The notes under the pieces: model-generated
What the model was told of the DNA's origin: nothing
Database searches by the model: none
What the model saw: the letters and a program-made list of their open reading frames with translations, nothing else
Shown here: in pieces, positions 26,604 through 32,751 of the stretch
Numbering within the stretch: the stretch's first letter is position 1
How the letters are laid out: the number at the start of each line of letters is the position of its first letter
Position numbers and translations under genes: made by a program
Assembly (NCBI GenBank): GCA_039767595.1
Contig: JBDNBY010000082.1
Coordinates: 1 to 33,301, forward strand
Source: JBDNBY01 sp039767595
GTDB taxonomy: Bacteria; Pseudomonadota; Alphaproteobacteria; Rhodobacterales; Rhodobacteraceae
DNA: 33,301 nucleotides
Direction: 5' to 3'

Positions 26604-26971
26604 TAGAGCACCTCCGGAGCAAGTGAAATGATCTTCATGTAGTTTTTCGCACGAAGTTCGCGAACAACTGGGCCAAAGATACGTGTGCCAACAGGCTCGC
26701 CTGCGTTATTCAAAATAACGGCCGCATTGCGGTCAAAGCTGATGGCTGTGCCGTCTTCACGGCGAACTTGTTTGGCTGTGCGAACAACAACCGCTTTACG
26801 AACGTCGCCTTTTTTGACGCGGCCGCGTGGGATGGCTTCCTTAACCGATACGACGATAACATCGCCAACGGATGCGTATTTACGCTTGGAGCCGCCCAGA
26901 ACCTTGATGCACTGAACTCGGCGTGCGCCTGAGTTGTCAGCGACATCCAGATTGGTTTGCATCTGGATCAT
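26603..26971 (-). CDS. rplN: 50S ribosomal protein L14
   Basis: A 122-residue L14 beginning MIQMQTNLDVADNSGARRVQ and ending in FGPVVRELRAKNYMKIISLAPEVL. It forms an intersubunit bridge and binds the silencing factor RsfS. The 65-bp spacer to rpsQ contains an imperfect GGGGAT/ATCCCC hairpin. Confidence 0.97.
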   Translation of the reverse strand: MIQMQTNLDVADNSGARRVQCIKVLGGSKRKYASVGDVIVVSVKEAIPRGRVKKGDVRKAVVVRTAKQVRREDGTAISFDRNAAVILNNAGEPVGTRIFGPVVRELRAKNYMKIISLAPEVL

Positions 26972-27036
26972 ATTTCAGTCTCCCGACCTGTGGGGGGATA
27001 TGCCTATCCGGATCCCCAGGGTTTCGTTAAAATTGG

Positions 27037-27270
27037 TTACGCGCCTGCGACGAGTTCCCAACGCTTGGTTTTGGACTTTGGTGCGCATTCTTGAATGCGA
27101 ACGATGTCCCCGACTTGCGCCGTGTTGCCTTCATCATGAGCCCGATACTTCTTGGACTTACGAATGGTCTTTTGCAAAACAGGGTGCTTAAAGCGGCGTT
27201 CAACCGATACAGTGATCGTTTGCACGTTCGCGTTAGAGGTCACAACACCTTGAAGGATACGTTTAGGCAT
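27037..27270 (-). CDS. rpsQ: 30S ribosomal protein S17
   Basis: A 77-residue S17 with MPKRILQGVVTSNANVQTITV, the KHPVLQKTIRKSKKYRAHDE block, and the OB-fold QVGDIVRIQECAPKSKTKRW. It is 14 bp after rpmC. Confidence 0.97.
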   Translation of the reverse strand: MPKRILQGVVTSNANVQTITVSVERRFKHPVLQKTIRKSKKYRAHDEGNTAQVGDIVRIQECAPKSKTKRWELVAGA

Positions 27271-27284
27271 AACTCAAGGCCTCC

Positions 27285-27488
27285 TTATTCTGCAGCCGCT
27301 TGCGCGGCCTTTTCGTTAAGCACAGTGTTCACACGTGCAACCGAACGGCGCACTTCACGAACACGAGCTGTGTTTTCAAGCTGACCTGTCGCCTGTTGAA
27401 AGCGAAGGTTGAAAGCTTCTTTTTTGAGATTAATCAACTCTTCACGAAGTTGATCTGGCGTTTTATCACGCAAGTCTGTGGCGTTCAT
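27285..27488 (-). CDS. rpmC: 50S ribosomal protein L29
   Basis: A 67-residue two-helix L29 with DLRDKTPDQLREELINLKKEAFNLRFQ and the conserved RQVRR-like REVRRSVARVNT end. It lines the tunnel exit. Normally rplP is its immediate upstream neighbour; here 2.2 kb with three genes separates them, so rpmC probably begins a new transcript. Confidence 0.97.
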   Translation of the reverse strand: MNATDLRDKTPDQLREELINLKKEAFNLRFQQATGQLENTARVREVRRSVARVNTVLNEKAAQAAAE

Positions 27489-27549
27489 AGCCTATTCCTT
27501 CCTCAAACACGAGAGAGCCCTTTTGACGGTAACCCTATGCCTCGTGGAC

Positions 27550-27577
27550 AATATAAAACCACGCCGATTCGAACGAA
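27550..27577 (-). promoter_or_regulatory. Weak candidate promoter of rpmC-rpmD block
   Basis: On the minus strand TATATT (27555-27550) is a good -10, with TTCGTT (27577-27572) 16 bp upstream as a poor -35, about 60 bp before rpmC. A promoter is expected somewhere in this 164-bp spacer because rplP is followed by a terminator; this is the best I see. Confidence 0.25.
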
Positions 27578-27620
27578 CCAGCGCGATGAAGCACTCTCTT
27601 AGGCCCCATCGCCCATAATA

Positions 27621-27645
27621 GCAAGGGCTTTATCCCTGCCCTTGC
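27621..27645 (-). other. Hairpin downstream of the Rid-family gene
   Basis: GCAAGGGC (27621-27628) and GCCCTTGC (27638-27645) form a perfect 8-bp stem with a 9-nt loop just after the Rid-family stop in the minus direction. The sequence beyond (TATTATGGG) has no proper T-run, so termination would be partial at best and read-through into rpmC is possible. Confidence 0.45.
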
Positions 27646-27652
27646 CAATCCG

Positions 27653-28033
27653 TCATCCCCCTTGGGGCGCCAGTGCCGTCAGCTCGATTTCAATGCGGTA
27701 CTTTGGATCGATCAAACCGCATTCGATCATCGTCGCCGCAGGGGGATGATCGCCAAAGGCGGCGCTCAGGATAGGCCAGCACGCTTCGAACTCGTGGCGA
27801 TCGGGCAAGTAATACGTCACACGCACGGTATCGGCCAAACTGGCCCCTGCCTTGGCCAGTGCCGCCTCGATCACATCGAGCGCGCTGCGGCATTGCGCGG
27901 CCACATCTTCGGGCACATCCGGCCCCGCGGCCACAGTGCCGGCCACATGCACAAAGCCGCCGGCGACCACAGCGCGGCAATAGCCGATCTTTTCCTCAAA
28001 CACCCCGCCCGAGCGGATCCGTTCAATCGTCAT
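27653..28033 (-). CDS. Rid family (YjgF/YER057c/UK114) protein lacking the catalytic arginine
   Basis: A 126-residue single-domain Rid protein, normally a trimer. Family marks are FVHVAGTVAAGP (28-39), AAQCRSALDVIEAALAKAGASLADTVRVTYYL (45-76) and YRIEIELTALAP at the end. Canonical RidA deaminates reactive enamine/imine intermediates using an arginine (E. coli R105, in PARSCVE); here the aligned stretch is PAATMIE (98-104) with A100 in that place. That suggests the Rid4-7 type group, whose activities are mostly unknown, rather than a true RidA. The ATG at 28033 has GGAG upstream; one at 28048 is possible. Its base composition resembles the host. It is divergent from the oxygenase gene and co-directional with rpmC. 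Confidence 0.88.
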   Translation of the reverse strand: MTIERIRSGGVFEEKIGYCRAVVAGGFVHVAGTVAAGPDVPEDVAAQCRSALDVIEAALAKAGASLADTVRVTYYLPDRHEFEACWPILSAAFGDHPPAATMIECGLIDPKYRIEIELTALAPQGG

Positions 28034-28200
28034 GACACTCTCCATCATTTATTCTGCGCCCTGCCCTTAGCGTGGAAATCACTGCGTCACAATCGTCAAA
28101 ATCCATTCGCGGGCGGCCCTATCCGCTGCAGCATGGGCAGGCTTGGCATTTGCACGAAAATCCATCACAACACGGATACCTTAACAAAAGCGGTAGACCC

Positions 28201-28818
28201 ATGGCCCAGATCAAATCCCTCTTTGTCACCCCTCTTTATCACGCGGCGCTCAATGATCATGGCGCGATTGACCTGCCCGAGCTGTCGGCCTCCTGCTGGT
28301 CGATTGCCGATGATGATGAGGCCGGCCAAGACTGGTGCGAGGCCAACGGATACCCGGGATATACCTCCTATGCCTCGCTCACCGATCTGGGATGGCGTTT
28401 CCCTATCTTCGCCGCGGTGGAAAAGGCGTTGGATGCGCATGTCGCCAGCTTTGTTCAAGAGCTTGACTTTGACCTCGGCGATAAATCCCTCAAACTCGAG
28501 GATCTGTGGATCAACATCCTGCCCGAAGGCGGCACACATTCCAATCACATCCACCCCCATTCCGTGATCTCTGGCACGACATATGTCGCCATGCCAGACG
28601 GCGCGAGCGCCATCAAATTCGAAGATCCGCGCCTCTCGCGCATGATGGCCGCCCCCCCGCGCCAAAAAGATGCCCGCGAGGCCCTGCGCCAATTCATCTA
28701 CGTTGCCCCCAAAGTCGGCGACGTCCTCCTATGGGAAAGCTGGCTGCGCCACGAAGTCCCCATGAACATGAGCGAAGACGAACGGATATCTGTGAGCTTT
28801 AATTACAGTTGGGGGTGA
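28201..28818 (+). CDS. TIGR02466-type putative 2OG-Fe(II) oxygenase
   Basis: A 205-residue protein resembling the TIGR02466 / 2OG-FeII_Oxy_5 family. It opens IKSLFVTPLYHAAL (4-17). The double-stranded beta-helix core shows WINILPEGGTHSNHIHPHS (103-121) with likely iron ligands among H116, H118 and H120, then SGTTYVAMPDG (124-134), DVLLWESWLRHEV (174-186, distal ligand H184) and DERISVSFNYSW (193-204, with R195 placed to bind 2-oxoglutarate). Substrates of the family are unknown. The ATG at 28201 fits the family N-terminus; the frame opens at 28072. GC-rich composition matches the host. It is followed after 2 bp by the AT-rich PIN-like gene. Confidence 0.8.
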   Translation: MAQIKSLFVTPLYHAALNDHGAIDLPELSASCWSIADDDEAGQDWCEANGYPGYTSYASLTDLGWRFPIFAAVEKALDAHVASFVQELDFDLGDKSLKLEDLWINILPEGGTHSNHIHPHSVISGTTYVAMPDGASAIKFEDPRLSRMMAAPPRQKDAREALRQFIYVAPKVGDVLLWESWLRHEVPMNMSEDERISVSFNYSWG

Positions 28819-28820
28819 CC

Positions 28821-29504
28821 ATGGCCCTGGGCGCACAAATACTCGTAGACACGAGTATATTTAATCATGCTAACTTCCTGAAAGGCACTTGGCAGTCTAG
28901 TGGTCAAGCGCTGTGGGGAGGTCGAATTCCTATCGATAATGGTCAACTTATTACATCTGAAGATGAAAGCCCTGCATATCAAGAACGGCATTATCTCGCT
29001 GCCTTAATTTTAGAACACCGCAGCAAACGTATCAAATTCTACACTTCAGACGCATTAAACATCGAACGTACTTCTTCTAAAAACTTAAGGCCAAAGAGCT
29101 TCGGTGGCGCAAACATATTCAATCAAATGCAACTGGAAACACTCGAGACACTTGATGGTTTTTCGTTCGTCATATCAAAACATGCACCGTCGCCTCTGGA
29201 GAGCTTGAGAGACTTCCTGCGCGCGTCGGATGACGAACACTTTAGGTATGTGCTTAAACATCTAGATCAAAATGAAAAGTCTAATCAAGATGCGTGGCAT
29301 TTGGCGACTGTACTGCGCTATGATCTCCATGGTTTTATGACGCTGGACAAAAAGTTTTTAAATAAAATATCCGCCAAGTGTGAGGATCTTGGCAAACGGG
29401 TTGTTACGCCCAAATTATTATGTGAGCGCCTAGACGTTCCTCGCTTATGTGAAGACGAATTTCAAAGTTTTGTGAACGACTTTAAATTTTCATTCGTCAA
29501 TTGA
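28821..29504 (+). CDS. PIN-domain-like protein
   Basis: A 227-residue protein with the acidic framework of PIN-domain ribonucleases: ILVDTSIF at the N-terminus (D10), E82 in a SDALNIE segment, QDAWHLATVL (156-165, D157) and HGFMTLDKKFLNKI (170-183, D176). These are in the right order for a metal-dependent RNase. It is longer than the usual 130-residue VapC toxins because of an insert between D10 and E82 and an extra C-terminal helix. No antitoxin-like small gene adjoins. GGGGGTG ends 5 nt before the ATG, and it is nearly coupled to the oxygenase stop at 28818. The gene is about 40% GC by eye against a GC-rich neighbour, so it was probably acquired. The RNase activity is inferred from motifs only. 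Confidence 0.7.
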   Translation: MALGAQILVDTSIFNHANFLKGTWQSSGQALWGGRIPIDNGQLITSEDESPAYQERHYLAALILEHRSKRIKFYTSDALNIERTSSKNLRPKSFGGANIFNQMQLETLETLDGFSFVISKHAPSPLESLRDFLRASDDEHFRYVLKHLDQNEKSNQDAWHLATVLRYDLHGFMTLDKKFLNKISAKCEDLGKRVVTPKLLCERLDVPRLCEDEFQSFVNDFKFSFVN

Positions 29505-29549
29505 TCATGCGCGGTCGTAGCTTTAGCTGCGACTGCATGGCGCATGATC
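29503..29549. repeat. Long interrupted palindrome over the PIN-like gene stop
   Basis: GATCATGCGC (29503-29512) pairs perfectly with GCGCATGATC (29540-29549), and inside it GTCGTAGC (29514-29521) pairs with GCTGCGAC (29526-29533) around a TTTA loop with one wobble. The two-part stem begins at the last base pair of the PIN-like reading frame. It may act as an mRNA 3' structure or mark the edge of the inserted segment. Confidence 0.6.
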
Positions 29550-29550
29550 C

Positions 29551-29579
29551 AGCCCCCGTCCGCCCCAAGGGCGGGGGCT
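29551..29579. repeat. GC-rich palindrome next to the first
   Basis: AGCCC (29551-29555) pairs with GGGCT (29575-29579) and CCGCCC (29560-29565) with GGGCGG (29569-29574), with a 4-nt bulge. It lies one base beyond the preceding palindrome. No T-run follows in either direction. Confidence 0.5.
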
Positions 29580-29635
29580 CATTGCACTCGCCCTGTTAAC
29601 CGCCCGCGGACGCGCGCTTGTTCGTATCTTCAAAA

Positions 29636-29668
29636 CGAAAAAAGCCCCCGCACATGCGAGGGCTTTTT
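29636..29668. terminator. Intrinsic terminator after rplP (bidirectional)
   Basis: GCCCCCGC (29644-29651) pairs with GCGAGGGC (29656-29663) around an ACAT loop, with an A-run on the left and a T-run on the right. Minus-strand RNA would have TTTTTTCGTTTT after the stem and a G-U pair where plus RNA has a C-A mismatch. It lies 20 bp beyond the rplP stop, ending the rplB...rplP transcript, and could also stop transcripts from the PIN-like gene. Confidence 0.85.
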
Positions 29669-29689
29669 AAATCTTAAATAAAGCTGGGC

Positions 29690-30103
29690 TTACCAGTCTT
29701 CGCGAACAACAACCCGTGTTTTCACCGGAAGCTTCATCGCCGCAAGGCGAAGCGCTTCGCGGGCGATCTCGTCATTCACGCCGTCGATTTCGAACATCAC
29801 GCGGCCTGGTTTGACCTTGCATGCCCAATAATCAACAGAGCCTTTACCTTTACCCATACGAACTTCGACGGGTTTTGAGGTAACAGGGGTGTCTGGGAAA
29901 ATACGGATCCATACACGGCCTTGACGTTTCATGTGACGTGTCATCGCGCGGCGAGCCGCCTCGATTTGACGCGCTGTCACACGCTCAGGCTCAAGAGACT
30001 TGAGACCATAAGAGCCAAAGTTCAAATCCGATCCACCTTTTGCAAGACCTTTGATCCGGCCTTTGTGCATTTTGCGGAATTTAGTACGCTTTGGTTGTAG
30101 CAT
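29690..30103 (-). CDS. rplP: 50S ribosomal protein L16
   Basis: A 137-residue L16 with MLQPKRTKFRKMHKGRIKG, RHMKRQGRVWIRIFPDTPVT and GKGKGSVDYWACKVKPGRVMFEI. It contacts A-site tRNA. It ends the first ribosomal block of the window and is followed by a terminator rather than rpmC. Confidence 0.97.
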   Translation of the reverse strand: MLQPKRTKFRKMHKGRIKGLAKGGSDLNFGSYGLKSLEPERVTARQIEAARRAMTRHMKRQGRVWIRIFPDTPVTSKPVEVRMGKGKGSVDYWACKVKPGRVMFEIDGVNDEIAREALRLAAMKLPVKTRVVVREDW

Positions 30104-30116
30104 TTATCATCCTCCC

Positions 30117-30824
30117 TTAGCGGCGGTTACCGGCACCGCGTGGTGCTGGACCGTCTTGGAGTTCTGCTGAACGGCGATCACGCGCTTGGGGGTCATGTTC
30201 CATGATTTCCCCTTTGAAGATCCACACTTTGATACCGATGATACCATAAGCTGTGGACGCCTCAACATTGGCGTAGTCAATATCCGCACGAAGCGTGTGA
30301 AGAGGAACGCGGCCTTCGCGGTACCATTCGGTCCGCGCGATTTCCGCGCCGCCCAAACGACCCGCCACATTGACACGAATACCAAGGGCACCCATGCGCA
30401 TTGCGTTTTGTACGGCCCGCTTCATCGCACGACGGAACGAGACCCGACGCTCAAGCTGTTGCGAAATGCTCTCACCGACGAGTTGCGCATCAAGCTCAGG
30501 CTTGCGCACTTCTACGATGTTGAGGTGCAATTCAGACGCAGTCTGAGCCGCAACTTTTTTGCGCAGTGTTTCGATGTCCGCGCCTTTTTTACCGATGATC
30601 ACACCAGGGCGTGCAGCGTGGATTGTCACGCGGCATTTCTTGTGTGGACGCTCGATAATCACACGCGCGATACCGGCTTGAGCACATTCTTTTTTGATGA
30701 ACTCACGGATCTTGAGATCCTCTAGCAACAAATCACCGTACTCTTTTTTGTCGGCATACCAGCGGCTGTCCCATGTACGGTTCACCTGAAGGCGCATGCC
30801 AATTGGATTGACCTTTTGTCCCAT
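30117..30824 (-). CDS. rpsC: 30S ribosomal protein S3
   Basis: A 235-residue S3 with MGQKVNPIGMRLQVNRTWDS, the KH domain around IHAARPGVIIGKKGADIETL, and the C-terminal GRLGGAEIARTEWYREGRVP block. It forms part of the mRNA entry tunnel and helicase. It shares one base with rplV and is 13 bp before rplP. Confidence 0.97.
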   Translation of the reverse strand: MGQKVNPIGMRLQVNRTWDSRWYADKKEYGDLLLEDLKIREFIKKECAQAGIARVIIERPHKKCRVTIHAARPGVIIGKKGADIETLRKKVAAQTASELHLNIVEVRKPELDAQLVGESISQQLERRVSFRRAMKRAVQNAMRMGALGIRVNVAGRLGGAEIARTEWYREGRVPLHTLRADIDYANVEASTAYGIIGIKVWIFKGEIMEHDPQARDRRSAELQDGPAPRGAGNRR

Positions 30825-31204
30825 TAGGCTTGCTCCTCTACTTGACGCACTTTGATGGTCAGCTCTGAAAATGGCTTCAAGATACGGCCGAAACGACCGC
30901 GGGCGCGTGGACGACCACGCTTCATAACCAAATTCTTACCAACATAGGCTTCTGCAACGACCAATTCATCCACATCCAAGTTGTGGTTGTTCTCAGCATT
31001 CGCAATCGCGGACTGAAGGCACTTGCGTACATCAGCAGCGATCCGTTTGTTTGAGAACGTCAGATCGTTGATTGCTTGTTCGACCTTTTTACCGCGGATC
31101 ATCGCAGCAACAAGATTGAGTTTTTGCGGGCTTGTGCGAAGCATGCGCAGTTTTGCCATTGCTTCGTTATCGGCCACGCGACGAGGGTTTTTCTCTTTTG
31201 CCAT
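30824..31204 (-). CDS. rplV: 50S ribosomal protein L22
   Basis: A 126-residue L22 with RTSPQKLNLVAAMIRGKKVE, the VDELVVAEAYVGKN block and the tunnel hairpin KRGRPRARGRFGRILKPFSE. The start at 31204 gives the alphaproteobacterial N-terminus MAKEKNPRRV. It is 5 bp after rpsS. Confidence 0.97.
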   Translation of the reverse strand: MAKEKNPRRVADNEAMAKLRMLRTSPQKLNLVAAMIRGKKVEQAINDLTFSNKRIAADVRKCLQSAIANAENNHNLDVDELVVAEAYVGKNLVMKRGRPRARGRFGRILKPFSELTIKVRQVEEQA

Positions 31205-31209
31205 GGCTC

Positions 31210-31491
31210 TTACTTCCGCTTCGCTTTTTTATCAACGCCGTGGCCATAATAGGTACGCGTTGGTGAATATTCACCGAACTTTTGACCGATCATGTCTTCT
31301 GTGATGTTGACAGGAACATGTTTCTGACCGTTGTACACGCCGAACGTCAGTCCAACGAATTGCGGTAGAATAGTTGAGCGACGCGACCAGATTTTGATCA
31401 CATCGTTAGTGCGTCCAGATTCGCGAACCGCTGCGGCTTTCTTAAGCACATAAGCGTCGACGAAAGGACCTTTCCATACAGAACGTGCCAT
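31210..31491 (-). CDS. rpsS: 30S ribosomal protein S19
   Basis: A 93-residue S19 with MARSVWKGPFVDAYVLKKA, IKIWSRRSTILPQFVGLTFGVYNG and KFGEYSPTRTYYGHGVDKKAK. It sits in the head of the 30S subunit with S13. It starts 3 bp after the rplB stop. Confidence 0.97.
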   Translation of the reverse strand: MARSVWKGPFVDAYVLKKAAAVRESGRTNDVIKIWSRRSTILPQFVGLTFGVYNGQKHVPVNITEDMIGQKFGEYSPTRTYYGHGVDKKAKRK

Positions 31492-31494
31492 ATC

Positions 31495-32337
31495 TTAGCG
31501 TCCCTTCTTCTTGGCGTGACGTGAACGGATGATAAGCTTGCTCGAAGCCTTCTTCTTGTTCCGCGTCTTCGCACCTTTGGTTGGTTTACCCCATGGTGTC
31601 ACTGGGTGACGACCACCAGATGTACGGCCTTCACCACCACCGTGAGGGTGGTCGACCGGGTTCATAACGACACCGCGCACAGAGGGGCGAATGCCCTTGT
31701 GGCGCATGCGGCCCGCTTTACCATAGTTCTGGTTCGAGTTGTCTGGGTTCGACACAGCGCCGATCGTTGCCATGCACTCTTGGCGCACAAGGCGCAACTC
31801 GCCCGAGGACAAGCGGATCTGCGCATAGCCACCGTCACGACCCACGAACTGAGCGAATGTGCCCGCCGCACGAGCGATCTGACCGCCCTTGCCTTGCTTG
31901 AGTTCGATGTTGTGAACGATTGTACCGATGGGCATGCCCGAGAATGGCATTGCATTCCCTGGCTTGATGTCTGCTTTTGCAGAGGCGATCACTTGATCAC
32001 CAACGCCAAGGCGCTGAGGGGCAAGGATATAAGCCTGCTCGCCGTCTTCATAGCGCACGAGCGCGATGAAGGCTGTCCGGTTGGGGTCATATTCGATCCG
32101 CTCAACCGTCGCTGTGACGTCGAATTTATTACGTTTGAAATCTACAATCCGGTATAGGCGTTTTGCGCCACCACCGCGACGGCGTGATGTAATCCGTCCG
32201 GTATTGTTCCGACCGCCCGATTTAGTCAAACCCTCTGTAAGAGATTTGACAGGACGTCCTTTCCAAAGTTCCGAACGGTCGATCAGCACCAATCCACGTT
32301 GGCCCGGCGTCGTTGGTTTGTACGACTTGAGTGCCAT
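31495..32337 (-). CDS. rplB: 50S ribosomal protein L2
   Basis: A 280-residue L2, essential for subunit association and peptidyl transfer. Conserved features include the N-terminal KSYKPTTPGQRGLVLIDRSEL, the TGRITSRRRGGGAKRLYR block and the catalytic-centre loop MNPVDHPHGGGEGRTSGGRHP, with a basic C-terminus. GGAAGA lies upstream of the ATG. In standard S10 operons rplW immediately precedes it; here a 414-bp spacer and then an opposing gene occur instead. Confidence 0.97.
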   Translation of the reverse strand: MALKSYKPTTPGQRGLVLIDRSELWKGRPVKSLTEGLTKSGGRNNTGRITSRRRGGGAKRLYRIVDFKRNKFDVTATVERIEYDPNRTAFIALVRYEDGEQAYILAPQRLGVGDQVIASAKADIKPGNAMPFSGMPIGTIVHNIELKQGKGGQIARAAGTFAQFVGRDGGYAQIRLSSGELRLVRQECMATIGAVSNPDNSNQNYGKAGRMRHKGIRPSVRGVVMNPVDHPHGGGEGRTSGGRHPVTPWGKPTKGAKTRNKKKASSKLIIRSRHAKKKGR

Positions 32338-32415
32338 GCTTTCTGTCTTCCGTTATAAGTAGGGCAGCTGCGCCGCCCTTAGTGAAGCCCCCCGAAGGTG
32401 GCCGATGAACAGGTG

Positions 32416-32444
32416 GCTATAAAAGACACCCACACAAAAATCAA
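32416..32444 (-). promoter_or_regulatory. Promoter of rplB-rpsS-rplV-rpsC-rplP
   Basis: On the minus strand TTGATT (32444-32439) and TATAGC (32421-32416) are separated by 17 bp. The start site would fall near 32409, giving a leader of about 70 nt with a small GGGC/GCCC hairpin. It is the best sigma-70-like promoter I see in the ribosomal half. Confidence 0.6.
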
Positions 32445-32558
32445 CAGCCCCAGACGAATCTGAGGCAGGTCAATGAAGAGCGTCTACCAAGCTTTCCCCA
32501 AAGCGTCTAGCCCAAAACACAGAAAGCCAACGCACACACTTTCCAAACAACAGAGCAA

Positions 32559-32605
32559 GCCGACCGCGGGCGGCAAGGAACGCGCCGCCCATGGGGGCGG
32601 TCGGC
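32559..32605. repeat. Large two-part hairpin upstream of rplB
   Basis: GCCGACCGC (32559-32567) pairs perfectly with GCGGTCGGC (32597-32605), and directly inside GGGCGGC (32568-32574) pairs with GCCGCCC (32584-32590), leaving a 6-nt bulge on one side and a 9-nt loop. With 16 base pairs it is very stable. No T-run follows on either strand. It separates the host-like sequence from the AT-rich segment carrying the AIPR-like gene. Confidence 0.6.
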
Positions 32606-32751
32606 CCATGAGACCCTAAATTAATCTGTTCATCACTACGTGGACTCGTTTAAAATTAGCTTACCAAGAATTCAATTTAAAGTTTATATTGAAGCTTCAG
32701 AACAATCTAAGTGGTTTTCCTTAGGTTTAACTTTTTATAATATGGTGGAAA

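Larger units (their letters stand above)
32338..32751. other. Intergenic region between rplB and the AIPR-like gene
   Basis: This 414-bp stretch has no convincing gene. Its rplB-proximal half is GC-balanced and contains the rplB promoter and a small leader hairpin AGGGC/GCCCT (32361-32379). The middle holds a large hairpin (32559-32605). From about 32615 it becomes AT-rich up to the opposing gene, marking the composition boundary. A TATAAT at 32736-32741 could be the -10 of that gene but lies only 10 bp from its ATG. Confidence 0.6.

Noticed and set aside
26990..27025. GGGGAT/ATCCCC hairpin between rpsQ and rplN as a terminator.
   Set aside because: The stem is imperfect, has no T-run in the minus direction and lies between co-oriented ribosomal genes, so it was only mentioned with rplN.
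28072..28200. N-terminal extension of the oxygenase reading frame.
   Set aside because: The 43 extra codons do not resemble the family; the ATG at 28201 yields the family's opening IKSLFVTPLY. The stretch more likely holds the divergent promoters with the Rid-family gene.
28201..29504. Oxygenase gene read as the antitoxin of a PIN toxin pair.
   Set aside because: It is a 205-residue enzyme with iron-ligand motifs and not a small DNA-binding antitoxin. No short antitoxin-like frame adjoins the PIN-like gene on either side.
22524..29689. Transposase, integrase, att site or target duplication explaining the insertions in the ribosomal cluster.
   Set aside because: I found no transposase or integrase reading frame, no terminal inverted repeats bounding a whole insert, and no clear direct repeats. 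Homologous exchange at conserved flanks remains the simplest idea but is not shown.
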